Positions 1 to 8,890 of a stretch of 64,000 nt of DNA are shown piece after piece; the stretch's first letter is position 1, and every line of letters begins with the position of its first letter. Source of the DNA: Corynebacterium halotolerans YIM 70093 = DSM 44683 (GTDB lineage Bacteria > Actinomycetota > Actinomycetes > Mycobacteriales > Mycobacteriaceae). The notes under the pieces are model-generated. The model worked only from the letters and a program-made list of their open reading frames with translations, searched no databases and was not told the origin of the DNA. A program made the position numbers and the translations under genes. The stretch lies in assembly GCF_000341345.1 (NCBI RefSeq), contig NC_020302.1, positions 352,075 through 416,074 of the forward strand, in the 5' to 3' direction.

Positions 1-2064
1 CGCGGCGCCCTGGCCGTAGCGGGGATCGTCCTGGGGCAGGGTGCCCTGCCGGGCCTCCGGAAGCTGGTTGGCCATGGCGAACCAGGAGCGGGCCGGCTCC
101 AGCCCGCCGTAGAGGCTGCCGGTGGAGCACTGGCGCACCGGGGAGGTGCACAGCGGGGTGGTGTTGGTGCCGTCGTTGTAGATGTACGGCGCGGCCGAGA
201 TATTCGAGTTGAAGGCCAGGAAGGCCGAGGACTGGTTGGACTCGGTGGTGCCGGTCTTCGCGGCGAGTTCACCGCTCCAGCCCATGGCACCGGCTGCGGC
301 CGCGGCGGTGCCGTACTCGATGTCACCCGCCATGCCGACGGACAGGGCGTTGGCCACATCGGTGTCCACGACGTCCTCGCAGGCCGGGCGCTCGAGGAAG
401 ACCTCGTTGCCCTCGCGGTCGACGACGGATTCGATCGGGTTCGGCTCGCACCAGCGGCCACCGGAGGCGATCGTGGCGCCGACATTGGACAGCTCCAGCG
501 GATTCACCGCGGTGGGGCCGAGGGTGTAGGAACCCAGGTTGGCCTCCTTCATGTACTCGGCGATGGAGCGCTCCCCGTCGTGGCTGCCCGGCACCTCGTA
601 ACTGCGCAGACCTAGGGCGACGGACATGTCGACGACCGCGTCCACGCCGACCTCCTCGATGAGCTGCACGAAGGTGGTGTTGGGGGAGTGGGCCAGCGCC
701 TCCGCCAGTGTCATGCGCGGGGCGTAGGTGCCGGCGTTCTCCACGCAGTAGGTGTTGGCCGGGCAATTGGCCGCGCCGCCCGAACCCAGGCCGCGCGCCT
801 CGTAGCGGGCGGGCACGTCCAGCATGGTGTCGAGGCCCATGCCCTGGTCAATGGCCACCGCGGCGGTGAAGATCTTGAAGATGGAGCCGGCGCCGTTGCC
901 CACCATGGAGCTCGGCTGCGGCAGCATGGTCTCGCCCTCCTCCAGGTTGAGGCCGTAGTCGCGGGAGGAGGTCATGGCGAGGATGTCGCGGGAGTCCTGG
1001 CCGGGCTCGATGACGTTGATGACCTCGGCCACGCCCGGCTGGTCCGGGTTCACGTGGCTGACCGCCGCCTGGTGGGCCGCCTGTTGGACCTGCGGGTCCA
1101 GGGTGGTGGTGACCGTGTAACCGCCGGTGCTCAGTTCCTCACGGCTGAGCCCCTTCGAGTCCAGGTAGGTCAGGGCGTAGTCACAGAAGAAGCCGCTGTT
1201 GTCGGCCGCGATGCAGCCGTTGGGCAGGGTGGCCGGCAAATCCAGGACACCCAGCGGCTCCTGCTTGTGGGCGTCGGCCGTGGCCTGGTCGATGTAGCCG
1301 ACGGTGACCATCGACTGCAGCACGGTGTTGCGGCGCTCGGTCGCGCCCTCGGGGTTGGTGTAGGGGTTCAGCGCCTCCGAGGACTGCACCATGCCGGCCA
1401 GCATCGCCGACTGTGGCACGTTGAGCTCGGCAGCGGAGATGCCGAAGTAGGTGCGGGCGGCGGCCTCGATGCCGTAGGCGTGGTTGCCGAAGGGCACGAG
1501 GTTGAGATAGCGGGTGAGGATCTCGTCCTTGCTCAGGTTCTGGTCCAGATCCGAGGCCATGCGCATCTCGCGCAGCTTGCGGGGAACGGACTGCTCGACG
1601 GCCGCGGCCCGCTCCGCGTCGTCGTCCGCGGCGACCAGCAGCAGGAAGTTCTTCACGTACTGCTGGTTGAGGGTCGACGCGCCCTGTTCGACGCCGCCGG
1701 CCAGCACGTTGGTGAGCATGGCCCGGGCGGTGCCCTGCATATCCACGCCGTCGTGCTCGTAGAAGCGGTGATCCTCGATGGCGACGATCGCGTCCTTCAT
1801 GTGCTGGGAGATCTCGTCGCCGTCAACCTCGTGGCGGCGCTGGTCGAACACCCAGGCCATCGGTTCGCCGGTGGAGTCCGTGATCGTGGTGACGCCCGGG
1901 GCGGTGCCGTCGGTCAGATCCGCGAGGTTGGACTCCATCGTCTCGTTTGTCCGGGCGATCGCCACGCCCGATATCCCCGCGACGGGGGCGAGCGAGAGGG
2001 CGCCGACTACGGCGGCGGCGACGACGGCGCCGCCGATCTTGGCCAGGGATTTTGTAACAGACAC
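1..2064 (-). CDS. ponA: Class A penicillin-binding protein (transglycosylase/transpeptidase), 3' end outside window
   Basis: Bifunctional peptidoglycan synthase: an N-terminal membrane anchor, a GT51 glycosyltransferase domain that polymerises lipid II, and a penicillin-binding transpeptidase domain that cross-links stems outside the membrane. Seen: a hydrophobic segment just after the start, the GT51 motif EDHRFYEHDGVD, then the transpeptidase motifs S-I-F-K, S-P-N and K-T-G-T. 688 codons are in the window without a stop, so the C-terminus lies beyond base 1. The start is the GTG at 2064: a -10 box TAGGGT (2072-2077, minus strand) ends exactly 7 nt upstream, so the mRNA is probably leaderless. 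It is divergent from whcA, as ponA2 is from whiB4 in mycobacteria. The family is certain; the assignment as the PBP1A/PonA2 orthologue rests on synteny. Confidence 0.95.
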   Translation of the reverse strand, partial: MSVTKSLAKIGGAVVAAAVVGALSLAPVAGISGVAIARTNETMESNLADLTDGTAPGVTTITDSTGEPMAWVFDQRRHEVDGDEISQHMKDAIVAIEDHRFYEHDGVDMQGTARAMLTNVLAGGVEQGASTLNQQYVKNFLLLVAADDDAERAAAVEQSVPRKLREMRMASDLDQNLSKDEILTRYLNLVPFGNHAYGIEAAARTYFGISAAELNVPQSAMLAGMVQSSEALNPYTNPEGATERRNTVLQSMVTVGYIDQATADAHKQEPLGVLDLPATLPNGCIAADNSGFFCDYALTYLDSKGLSREELSTGGYTVTTTLDPQVQQAAHQAAVSHVNPDQPGVAEVINVIEPGQDSRDILAMTSSRDYGLNLEEGETMLPQPSSMVGNGAGSIFKIFTAAVAIDQGMGLDTMLDVPARYEARGLGSGGAANCPANTYCVENAGTYAPRMTLAEALAHSPNTTFVQLIEEVGVDAVVDMSVALGLRSYEVPGSHDGERSIAEYMKEANLGSYTLGPTAVNPLELSNVGATIASGGRWCEPNPIESVVDREGNEVFLERPACEDVVDTDVANALSVGMAGDIEYGTAAAAAGAMGWSGELAAKTGTTESNQSSAFLAFNSNISAAPYIYNDGTNTTPLCTSPVRQCSTGSLYGGLEPARSWFAMANQLPEARQGTLPQDDPRYGQGAA

Positions 2065-2224
2065 GCTCCATACCCTACGCAGTGACGGGGGGATGTGGGA
2101 ACCCGGGAATCCCCCCACAAGGTGTGACATGGTCGACAGGCTGTGAAACCTGTGAATACACTTACACACACTGCGAGGAGCAGAACGTTACAAGGTCGAG
2201 ACGTAAGGTCGGAAGGAGAGCACG

Positions 2225-2584
2225 ATGACAGCAACACTCGCGGGAGAGGGACAGAGACTCCCCCCCGGCAGGACCGCACCGGTCACCAACTGTCAGCAGG
2301 AGCTCAACTTCGAGCGCGGTGAATGGGTTACGCAGGCCAAGTGCCGCAGCGGGGATCCGGACGCCCTGTTCGTCCGCGGCGCCGAGCAGCGCAAGGCCGC
2401 CGTCATCTGCCGTCACTGTCCCGTGGTGCTGGAGTGCCGCGCCGACGCCCTGGACAACCGGGTGGAGTTCGGCGTGTGGGGTGGGCTGACCGAGCGTCAG
2501 CGCCGGGCCCTGCTGCGGAAGAACCCCCACATCACCAACTGGGCCGAGTACCTGGCCTCCGGTGGGGAGCTGACCGGTATCTGA
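2225..2584 (+). CDS. whcA: WhiB-family iron-sulfur regulator WhcA (WhiB4 orthologue)
   Basis: Redox-responsive transcription factor of the Wbl family, which binds a [4Fe-4S] cluster through four cysteines. Seen in the 119 residues: Cys40, Cys62, Cys65 and Cys71 (CxxC-x5-C pattern), the GVWGG turn at 83-87 and a basic stretch RQRRALLRK after it that contacts DNA. The start is ATG 2225 with a good ribosome site (GGAAGGAG) and a TAAGGT -10 just upstream. In C. glutamicum WhcA acts negatively in the oxidative stress response (family knowledge). Divergent from ponA; both the position and the sequence support whcA rather than the other whc paralogues. Confidence 0.95.
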   Translation: MTATLAGEGQRLPPGRTAPVTNCQQELNFERGEWVTQAKCRSGDPDALFVRGAEQRKAAVICRHCPVVLECRADALDNRVEFGVWGGLTERQRRALLRKNPHITNWAEYLASGGELTGI

Positions 2585-2613
2585 ACGAAGGCAACGAAGG
2601 TACTGTGTCTGGC

Positions 2614-2769
2614 ATGACTACTTGGGAATACGCCACCGTTCCGCTGCTCACCCACGCCACGAAGCAGATCCTTGACACCTGGGGTGAGGACGGCTGGGAG
2701 CTCGTCACCGTCATGCCCGGGCCGAACCCGGAGAATGTCGTCGCCTACATGAAGCGGGAGAAGAACTGA
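2614..2769 (+). CDS. Small conserved protein, 51 aa, DUF4177-like
   Basis: A 51-residue soluble protein with a WEY..VPLL start and a GEDGWELV..MPG core, the pattern of small DUF4177-type proteins, whose function is unknown. ATG 2614 is used here; a GTG three codons upstream (2605) is an alternative. The stop codon overlaps the ATG of the RidA gene by one base (TGATG), so the two are translationally coupled. A similarly sized gene sits at the same place in mycobacteria (Rv3678A region, from memory). Confidence 0.8.
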   Translation: MTTWEYATVPLLTHATKQILDTWGEDGWELVTVMPGPNPENVVAYMKREKN

Positions 2770-3227
2770 TGAGCGTCTCGGATCAGCTCGCCCGCCTGGA
2801 TCTCACCCTGCCCACCGTGGCCGCCCCGGTGGCGGCCTACGTCCCGGCCGTCCGGACCGGCAATCAGGTGTGGACATCGGGCCAGCTGCCCTTCGTCGAC
2901 GGGGAATTGCCCGCCACCGGCAAGGTCGGCGCCGAGGTCACCGCCGAGACCGCCGAGCGGCTCGCACGGACCGCGGCGCTCAACGCCCTGGCCGCGGTCG
3001 ATGCGCTCGTCGGCGTGGACCGGATCACCCGGGTCCTCAAGATCGTCGGTTTCGTCTCCTCCGCCGAGGGGTTCACCGGTCAGCCGGGCGTGATCAACGG
3101 CGCCTCCAACCTCATGGGTGAGATCTTCGGCGAGGCCGGTGCTCATGCCCGTTCCGCCGTCGGCGTGGCTGAGCTGCCGCTGGGCTCGCCCGTCGAGGTC
3201 GAGCTCATCGTCGAGATCGAGGACTAG
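2769..3227 (+). CDS. RidA/YjgF/Rv3678-type family protein
   Basis: 152-residue protein of the YjgF/YER057c/RidA superfamily, many of which hydrolyse reactive enamines/imines made by PLP enzymes. Seen: the V-x-TSGQLPFVDGE strand near residue 37 and the NLMGEIFGEAG...RSAVGVAELPLGSPVEVE C-terminal half typical of the family. It follows the DUF4177-like gene with a one-base overlap and belongs to the conserved block between whcA and glxR. Its exact substrate cannot be read from sequence. Confidence 0.9.
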   Translation: MSVSDQLARLDLTLPTVAAPVAAYVPAVRTGNQVWTSGQLPFVDGELPATGKVGAEVTAETAERLARTAALNALAAVDALVGVDRITRVLKIVGFVSSAEGFTGQPGVINGASNLMGEIFGEAGAHARSAVGVAELPLGSPVEVELIVEIED

Positions 3228-3316
3228 AACCGCCTGCTGAACACGGGACCGGGGGCAGGGGCTGCCCCGGTCACTCCGGTTCGGCGGAACATGCTCAGGC
3301 AGCTAAGCTGGGGGTC

Positions 3317-4135
3317 ATGGAGCACCCCGCTTACAGCCAGCTTCGACCGGTCACTGATTCCGTGTCTGTCGTTCTGTGCCCGAATCCGGGCTACGCCGCC
3401 CTTGAGGGCACGAACTCCTGGGTCGTCCGGGCCGCGGAGGATGAGCGCAGCATCGTCATCGATCCCGGCCCCGAGGACGAGGGCCAACTGAACGTGCTCG
3501 GCGCCAAGGCCGCCGGGGTCGGTCTGGTGCTGCTGACCCACCGCCACCACGACCACGCCGACGGGGCCAGCCGGTTCCGTCAGCTGACCGGTGCCCCCGT
3601 CCGCGCCTGGGACCCCACCTATTGCAGTGGTGGTGCACGGCTCGTGGACGGCGAGATCATCACCATCGAGGGCGTGACCCCGCAGATCGAGGTCGTGCAC
3701 ACCCCCGGCCACACGTCCGACTCCGTCTGCTTCTTCATCTGGTCGGGCGAGGCCGGTTCCTCCACCCTCGAGGGCATCATCACCGGCGACACCATCGCCG
3801 GTCGCCACACCACCATGATCTCCGAGACCACCGGCGACCTGGGCGACTACTTCGCCACCCTCCAGATGCTCGAGGAGCGCGGCAGGGGCATCCCCCTGCT
3901 GCCGGGCCACGGCCCGGAGGGTGTCGATGTTTCGGCCTACGCGCGCAAGTACCTCGACCGCCGCCAGCACCGTCTCGACCAGATCCGGCAGATCTGGGCC
4001 CGTCGCGGCGCGGACGTCGACCTGAAGACCCTCATCGACGAGATGTACGACGACGTCGATCCCGTCCTGCGGGGCGCCGCCGAGCAGTCCACCCGCGTCG
4101 CGCTGCGCTACCTGGCCGCCCACGGCGAGTCGTAG
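3317..4135 (+). CDS. Metallo-beta-lactamase fold hydrolase (LACTB2-like)
   Basis: Zinc hydrolase of 272 residues. Metal-binding motifs seen: T-H-R-H-H-D-H-A-D at 74-82, HTPGHT at 128-133, GD at 157-158 and GHGP at 197-200; a C-terminal helical domain follows, as in LACTB2-type ribonucleases/hydrolases. The start is ATG 3317: TAAGCT at 3304-3309 leaves exactly 7 nt before the ATG, so it is probably leaderless. It is convergent with glxR and separated from it by a long perfect palindrome. Orthologous by position to Rv3677c; substrate unknown. Confidence 0.92.
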   Translation: MEHPAYSQLRPVTDSVSVVLCPNPGYAALEGTNSWVVRAAEDERSIVIDPGPEDEGQLNVLGAKAAGVGLVLLTHRHHDHADGASRFRQLTGAPVRAWDPTYCSGGARLVDGEIITIEGVTPQIEVVHTPGHTSDSVCFFIWSGEAGSSTLEGIITGDTIAGRHTTMISETTGDLGDYFATLQMLEERGRGIPLLPGHGPEGVDVSAYARKYLDRRQHRLDQIRQIWARRGADVDLKTLIDEMYDDVDPVLRGAAEQSTRVALRYLAAHGES

Positions 4136-4146
4136 GGCTCAACGGG

Positions 4147-4194
4147 CGGAAACACTGAAAGCCGGACCAGCTGGTCCGGCTTTCAGTGTTTCCG
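4147..4194. terminator. Perfect 24-bp-arm palindrome, bidirectional terminator
   Basis: An uninterrupted inverted repeat centred at 4170/4171 with 24-bp arms, AAACACTGAAAG at its outer left and CTTTCAGTGTTT at its outer right. A-rich and T-rich flanks are present on both sides, so it can end transcription of the hydrolase gene (+) and of glxR (-). Confidence 0.88.
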
Positions 4195-4237
4195 GCGCTT
4201 CTGGCGTGGGCGGTGGCCCGTGCCCGGCGGCCCCCGG

Positions 4238-4921
4238 TTAGCGGGCGCGCTTGGCCAGGTGCTCGGGGTCGACGATGAGCACGGACTTGCCCTCGACACG
4301 GATCCAGCCGCGGTGGGCGAAGGTGGCCAGGGCCTTGTTCACGGTCTCGCGGGAGGCGCCGACGAGCTGGGCGATCTCCTCCTGTGTCAGGTCGTGGTTG
4401 ACGCGCAGGGCGCCACCCTCCTGGGAACCGAAGCGGTTGGCCAGCTGTAGCAGGGTCTTGGCCACGCGGCCCGGGACGTCGGTGAAGATGAGGTCGGCGA
4501 GCGAGGCGTTGGTGCGGCGCAGGCGGCGGGCCAGCACGCGCAGCAACTGCTCGGCGATCTCCGGGTGGTTGCCCACCCAATCCCGGAGCATCTCGGAGTT
4601 CATGGTGGCGGCCTGGACCTCGGTGACGCAGACCGCGGAGGACGTGCGCGGGCCCGGATCGAAGATGGACAGCTCGCCGAACATGTCGGACGGGCCCATC
4701 ACGGTCAGCAGGTTCTCGCGGCCGTCGGAGGCGTGGCGGGCCAGCTTCACCTTGCCGGAGGTGATGATGTAGAGCCGGTCGCCCGGCTCGCCCTCATCGA
4801 AGATGGTGGTGCCGCGCGGGAACCGGACGGTTTCCATGTCCTTGATCAGGTTGTTGACGGCCTGGGTATCTACGCCCTGGAAAATTCCGGCGCGGGAGAG
4901 GATCTCCTGTACACCTTCCAC
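4238..4921 (-). CDS. glxR: cAMP-dependent global regulator GlxR (Crp family)
   Basis: 227-residue Crp/Fnr regulator. The cyclic-nucleotide pocket is visible as [16 protein letters not shown] (81-96); the winged helix-turn-helix is at about 179-200 ([21 protein letters not shown]). GlxR is the master carbon/energy regulator of corynebacteria and binds TGTGA-N6-TCACA. A -10 box TAGTGT (5008-5013, minus) precedes it with a candidate operator just upstream of it, suggesting autorepression. The cyclase that makes its ligand (33210-34736) and probable targets (ramB, sdhC) are in the same window. Confidence 0.97.
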   Translation of the reverse strand: MEGVQEILSRAGIFQGVDTQAVNNLIKDMETVRFPRGTTIFDEGEPGDRLYIITSGKVKLARHASDGRENLLTVMGPSDMFGELSIFDPGPRTSSAVCVTEVQAATMNSEMLRDWVGNHPEIAEQLLRVLARRLRRTNASLADLIFTDVPGRVAKTLLQLANRFGSQEGGALRVNHDLTQEEIAQLVGASRETVNKALATFAHRGWIRVEGKSVLIVDPEHLAKRAR

Positions 4922-5014
4922 GTTATTGCTCCTCGGTGTTGAAGTCGGCGTCGGGACGCGGGGAAAGTTGGTGACATTCGGAAGTTCCCGCGCTCGTATC
5001 GGTTCCTACACTAC

Positions 5015-5030
5015 CGTGGAATTAATCACT
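5015..5030. promoter_or_regulatory. Candidate GlxR operator in the glxR promoter
   Basis: CGTGGAATTAATCACT: GTGG-N6-TCAC, matching 7 of 8 bases of the GTGA-N6-TCAC core. It lies just upstream of the minus-strand -10 (TAGTGT, 5008-5013), between it and the -35 region, a position where bound GlxR would block its own transcription. Read by eye, not scored against a matrix. Confidence 0.55.
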
Positions 5031-5127
5031 AACAAGAACGGGAGGGGAATTTGTCACAATATTCCGCTGAATGACGCTAATTGGGACGGTACATCCTGAG
5101 TTTATCGGTGCGTTATATTCACCACAG

Positions 5128-5358
5128 TCACCGGGTGGAGGTGAAGGCTTCAGCGGGTTCCGCGGGGACCTCGACATACGTTTCGATTCCGGTCCCGTGG
5201 TCGGCGGCGATGCCGGAGTCCTCCTCCGGTTCAGTGGCGGTGGAGGTCGGGTCGGTGGAGTCGGTGTCGCGGCCGAGCACCGCGGACTCGAGGCGCTCCA
5301 TCTGGCCGGCGAACACTGCGAGGACGACGGGGACGGCGACGACGAGCACAGCAGTCAT
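5128..5358 (-). CDS. Small single-pass membrane protein, 76 aa
   Basis: Residues 2-18 (TAVLVVAVPVVLAVFAG) form one membrane helix, followed by an acidic, Thr/Ser/Glu-rich tail. The start is chosen at 5358 because TACCAT ends exactly 7 nt upstream of this ATG (leaderless pattern); in-frame starts further upstream would fall inside or before that promoter. A small membrane protein holds the same place between crp and nth in mycobacteria (Rv3675). No catalytic motif; function unknown. Confidence 0.75.
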   Translation of the reverse strand: MTAVLVVAVPVVLAVFAGQMERLESAVLGRDTDSTDPTSTATEPEEDSGIAADHGTGIETYVEVPAEPAEAFTSTR

Positions 5359-5438
5359 GGGGAACATGGTAACCGCAGTGCGCAACGGTTGCGAGGTCGG
5401 CTGGGAGCTTGCGGGGTCGGCTGGCTAAGCTGATGGTC

Positions 5439-6236
5439 ATGCCGCAGACCCCAGGATCGCTCACCCCACGCCGTCGTCGGCGCGTGGGCGCGCACCCTGC
5501 CGCCCGCGGTCAGGAGACGTCGCTGGGCCGCACCCGGCGTGCCCGCCGGATCAACCGCACGTTGGCCGTCGCCTACCCGGACGCGCACGCCGAGCTGGAC
5601 TTCACCAACCCCCTCGAACTCCTCGTGGCCACGGTGCTCTCCGCCCAGACCACCGACGTGCGCGTCAACCAGGTCACCCCAGCGCTGTTCGCCCGCTACC
5701 CGGCGGCCGCGGACTACGCCGCCGCCGACCGTTCCGAGCTGGAGGAGATCATCCGGCCGACCGGCTTCTACCGCGCCAAGGCCGGCCACCTCATCGGGCT
5801 CGGGGAGGCGCTCGTGGGGCGTTTCGACGGGCGGGTGCCGGAGGCGCTCGAGGATCTGGTCAGCCTGCCGGGTGTGGGCCGCAAGACCGCCCACGTCGTC
5901 CGCGGCAACGCCTTCGGCAGACCGGGGCTGACGGTGGACACCCACTTCGCCCGGCTGATGGGCCGCCTGGGGCTCACCGCGGAGACCGATCCGGTCAAGA
6001 TCGAGCACGCCGTCTCCGCCCTGATCGAGAAGGGCGAGTGGACGATGTTCTCCCACCGGATCATCTTCCACGGCCGACGCGTGTGCCACGCCCGCAAGGC
6101 CGCCTGCGGCGCCTGCCTGCTCGCCGCCGACTGCCCCTCCTACGGGCTCGCTGGTCCGGCTGATCCGGCGGAGGCCGAGCGACTGATCACCAGCGACGAC
6201 CGTGAACACCTGCTCGCGCTCGCGGAGGTGGAGTGA
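5439..6236 (+). CDS. nth: Endonuclease III (DNA glycosylase/AP lyase)
   Basis: Base-excision repair enzyme for oxidised pyrimidines. Seen: helix-hairpin-helix LPGVGRKTA with catalytic Lys149, catalytic Asp167 (TVDTHFARL) and the [4Fe-4S] ligands Cys216-x6-Cys223-x2-Cys226-x5-Cys232. The start is ATG 5439, because TAAGCT (5426-5431) leaves 7 nt to this codon; earlier in-frame starts would overlap the promoter. 265 residues with an Arg-rich N-terminal extension. The next gene begins directly after the stop. Confidence 0.96.
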   Translation: MPQTPGSLTPRRRRRVGAHPAARGQETSLGRTRRARRINRTLAVAYPDAHAELDFTNPLELLVATVLSAQTTDVRVNQVTPALFARYPAAADYAAADRSELEEIIRPTGFYRAKAGHLIGLGEALVGRFDGRVPEALEDLVSLPGVGRKTAHVVRGNAFGRPGLTVDTHFARLMGRLGLTAETDPVKIEHAVSALIEKGEWTMFSHRIIFHGRRVCHARKAACGACLLAADCPSYGLAGPADPAEAERLITSDDREHLLALAEVE

Positions 6237-6863
6237 GTGAACCGGCAGCTCCTGGCCGGCGTGATCGCCGCCGTGGTCGTCACCGTCGTCGTCCTCGCCG
6301 GCGCCGTCGTGCTGCTGCGCGACGTCAACGCCCCCGAGCCCGGCGCCGCGGGGGAGGCCGCGACCACCGCGCCCACCGTAGCCACCGGATCCCCGGCGGA
6401 CGACACGCGTGCCGACGTCCCCGCCCGCCCTGACTGCCCCGCGACCGGTGTCGGCGGGGTGGAGCTGCCGTGCCTGGGCGCGGAGAACGGTACGGGTGAT
6501 CCGGACGAGGGCACGACCGTCGCCAATGTGTGGGCCTGGTGGTGCGGGCCCTGCCGCGACGAGCTGCCCGTCTTCGAGGAGTACGCCGCCGCCCATCCCG
6601 GGCAGACGGTCGTCGGTGTCCACGCCGACCCCAACCCGGCCAACGGCGCGGCCCTCCTCAACGAGCTCGACCTGACCCTGCCCAGCTACCAGGACGACGG
6701 CAATCTCTTCGCCGGCACCCTGGGCCTGCCGGGCGTCGTGCCGATCACCGTGGTCTTCGACGACGGTGAACAGGTGGGCATGTTCCCCACGCCCTTCGAC
6801 TCCGTCGCACAGCTCGAGGACGCCGTGGACGGCGCGCTCGCGAATGCCGGGGGTGGCGCATGA
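6237..6863 (+). CDS. Membrane-anchored TlpA-like thiol-disulfide protein
   Basis: N-terminal membrane anchor (about residues 5-27), a low-complexity Ala/Thr/Pro linker, then a thioredoxin fold with active site WWCGPC at 101-106 and a cis-proline region GVVPITVV. Expected to act outside the membrane as a reductase for cytochrome c maturation or envelope proteins. GTG start at 6237, directly after the nth stop; its own stop overlaps the next ATG (ATGA), so nth, this gene and the Nudix gene form one operon. Confidence 0.9.
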   Translation: MNRQLLAGVIAAVVVTVVVLAGAVVLLRDVNAPEPGAAGEAATTAPTVATGSPADDTRADVPARPDCPATGVGGVELPCLGAENGTGDPDEGTTVANVWAWWCGPCRDELPVFEEYAAAHPGQTVVGVHADPNPANGAALLNELDLTLPSYQDDGNLFAGTLGLPGVVPITVVFDDGEQVGMFPTPFDSVAQLEDAVDGALANAGGGA

Positions 6864-7621
6864 CCGCCCCGCACGGGCCCGACCACCCGGGCCACAACGT
6901 CGACCTCCACCCGGAGAAGGCCCCGCTGTGGATGCAGCCGCTGGTGGAGCGCATGTCCACCGGTACAGTGCGCCGCCACCCGGACATCACGGGTGTCGAC
7001 GCCCGCGGCCGGGGGACGGCCGACCTCAACGGCGCGCCGGCGCGCCGGGCCGCCGTCCTCATGCTGTTCTCCGGGGCGGAGACCTCCGCGGAGCTGCCGA
7101 ACGATGCCGCGGTGCTGCTGACCCACCGCTCGCCGACGATGCGCTCGCACTCCGGGCAGATCGCCTTCCCCGGCGGCCGCGTCGACGACACCGACGCCAA
7201 CCCCGTGGACTGCGCGCTGCGCGAGGCCTGGGAGGAGACGGGGCTGGACCGCACCACCGTCACGCCCGTCGCCCAGCTCGATGAGGTGCACATCCGCGCC
7301 TCCGGCTACCCCGTGCACCCGGTGCTCGGGCACTGGCACACGCCCTCGCCCGTGGGGGTGGTCAGCCCGGACGAGGCCGATGAGGTCTTCGAGGCCCCGG
7401 TCCTGGACCTCATTGACCCCGCCAACCGGATCATGGTCGGCTGGGACCGGTGGCGCGGCCCCGCCTTCCGCATCCGCGACTACGTCATCTGGGGATTCAC
7501 GGGGGGTCTGCTGTCCGCGGTGCTCCACCAGTCCGGCTGGGCGCAGCCCTGGGATCGGGAGACCGTGCTGGACCTGCGCGACACCCTGGCGGCGTCCCGC
7601 AATAATGAGCGGCTCCGGTAG
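6860..7621 (+). CDS. Nudix hydrolase, CoA pyrophosphatase type
   Basis: 253 residues. Carries the CoA-specific signature upstream of the Nudix box (LLTHRSPTMRSHSGQIAFPGG) and a Nudix box variant GGRVDDTD...ALREAWEETGL, the same layout as E. coli NudL. Expected to cleave CoA or acyl-CoA to 4'-phosphopantetheine and 3',5'-ADP. Four-base overlap with the TlpA-like gene; the 3' end overlaps a micro-ORF that leads into marP. Confidence 0.9.
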   Translation: MTAPHGPDHPGHNVDLHPEKAPLWMQPLVERMSTGTVRRHPDITGVDARGRGTADLNGAPARRAAVLMLFSGAETSAELPNDAAVLLTHRSPTMRSHSGQIAFPGGRVDDTDANPVDCALREAWEETGLDRTTVTPVAQLDEVHIRASGYPVHPVLGHWHTPSPVGVVSPDEADEVFEAPVLDLIDPANRIMVGWDRWRGPAFRIRDYVIWGFTGGLLSAVLHQSGWAQPWDRETVLDLRDTLAASRNNERLR

Positions 7622-7700
7622 GCGTAAGATCAGCCGGAATCACCCCGCTCGTCGCGCCCAGCGCGCCCAGCAACGCCGAAGAAAGGGCCCCGCCAAGTGA
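7605..7700 (+). CDS. Possible 31-aa highly basic micro-protein bridging Nudix and marP
   Basis: ATG 7605 overlaps the Nudix 3' end by 17 bases, and its stop TGA (7698-7700) overlaps the GTG start of marP (GTGA). The 31 residues hold about eleven Arg/Lys, with tandem RRAQRAQQRRRK. It could be a real peptide, or a reinitiation device that carries ribosomes from the Nudix gene to marP. No Shine-Dalgarno is evident other than A/G-rich bases. Coding status is not proven. Confidence 0.4.
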   Translation: MSGSGRRKISRNHPARRAQRAQQRRRKGPAK

Positions 7701-8890
7701 CACCCGCACTCATCGTCGACGGGATCATCGTCGTGATCCTGCTTCTGGCGGTCGCGGCCGGGTGGCGGCAGGGCGCGTTCGCCTCGGTGCTGTCCACCGT
7801 CGGCGTGGTCGCCGGCCTCATTCTGGGGGCTGCGCTGGCCCCGCTGGCCATGCAGCTGACCGACTCGGTGGCGCTGCGTTTCCTGCTGGCCCTGGGTACG
7901 GTGATCCTGCTGGTCGGCATCGGCAACCTGGTCGGCGGCATGATCGGTGCGTCCGTGCGCGACCGGATGCGGATGAGATCGTCGCAGACCATCGACTCGG
8001 CCATCGGCTCCGTCTTCGCGGCGGCCGCCACGCTGATCGTCGTGTGGCTGGTGTCCATCCCGCTGGCCACGGGCCTGAGCGGTCCGCCCAGTCAGGGCAT
8101 CCGCGACTCCGCGATTCTCGGGTTCGTCGACCGCAACACCCCACCCGGACTGGACGAGCTGCCGACCCGGATCGCGGCGATGCTCAATGAATCCGGGCTG
8201 CCGCCGCTGACCTCGCCCTTCGAGGAACCGTCCGCCCGTGAGGTCGAGGCGCCGCGCATCAACGTCGCCGACCAGGAGCTGGTGGAGAACCTGCGGCCCT
8301 CCGTCATCCACGTCATGGGTGACTCGCAGGTCTGTCGCCGCCGGCTCATGGGTTCCGGCTTCGTCTCCGCCCCCGACTACGTGGTCACCAACGCCCACGT
8401 GGTCGCCGGTACCGAGCGGGTCCGCCTCGACACGGTCCTGGGGGTCAAGGACGCCACGGTGGTCTACTACAACCCCGACATCGACATCGCCGTCCTCCAC
8501 AGCCCCGGTCTGGAGCTGCCCGTGCTGCCCTGGGCCACCGAGGCCGGCGACAGTGGCGACGACGCCCTGGTGATGGGCTTCCCGGACTCCGGTCCCTTCG
8601 AGGCCTCCCCGGCGCGTATCCGCGACCAGATCACCATCGCCGGCCCCGACATCTACGCCTCCGGCCGGGTCGAGCGCGAGGCCTACATCGTCCGCGGCTC
8701 CATCCGACAGGGCAACTCCGGCGGCCCCCTGGTCAACACCGACGGCAATGTCCTGGGCATGGTCTTCGGTGCCTCCGTCGACCAGTCCGACACGGGCTAC
8801 GCCCTGACCGCCGGGGAGGTCCAGCGTCAGATCGGCGACTACACCTCGTTGACTGCGCCGGTGGATACCCAGGTCTGCGTGGCGGGATAG
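7697..8890 (+). CDS. marP: Periplasmic serine protease of the MarP type (CvpA domain + trypsin-like domain)
   Basis: Four N-terminal membrane helices (CvpA/colicin V-like, residues 1-125), a linker, then a chymotrypsin-fold protease with triad His234 (TNAHVV), Asp263 (DIDIAVL) and Ser341 (GNSGGPL). Length 397. Cys213 and Cys394 sit where M. tuberculosis MarP has its activity-relevant disulfide. Known role of MarP: survival of acid/oxidative stress by processing a cell-wall hydrolase. GTG start at 7697, overlapping the preceding micro-ORF stop. Symbol given by orthology and synteny with Rv3671c. Confidence 0.92.
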   Translation: MTPALIVDGIIVVILLLAVAAGWRQGAFASVLSTVGVVAGLILGAALAPLAMQLTDSVALRFLLALGTVILLVGIGNLVGGMIGASVRDRMRMRSSQTIDSAIGSVFAAAATLIVVWLVSIPLATGLSGPPSQGIRDSAILGFVDRNTPPGLDELPTRIAAMLNESGLPPLTSPFEEPSAREVEAPRINVADQELVENLRPSVIHVMGDSQVCRRRLMGSGFVSAPDYVVTNAHVVAGTERVRLDTVLGVKDATVVYYNPDIDIAVLHSPGLELPVLPWATEAGDSGDDALVMGFPDSGPFEASPARIRDQITIAGPDIYASGRVEREAYIVRGSIRQGNSGGPLVNTDGNVLGMVFGASVDQSDTGYALTAGEVQRQIGDYTSLTAPVDTQVCVAG

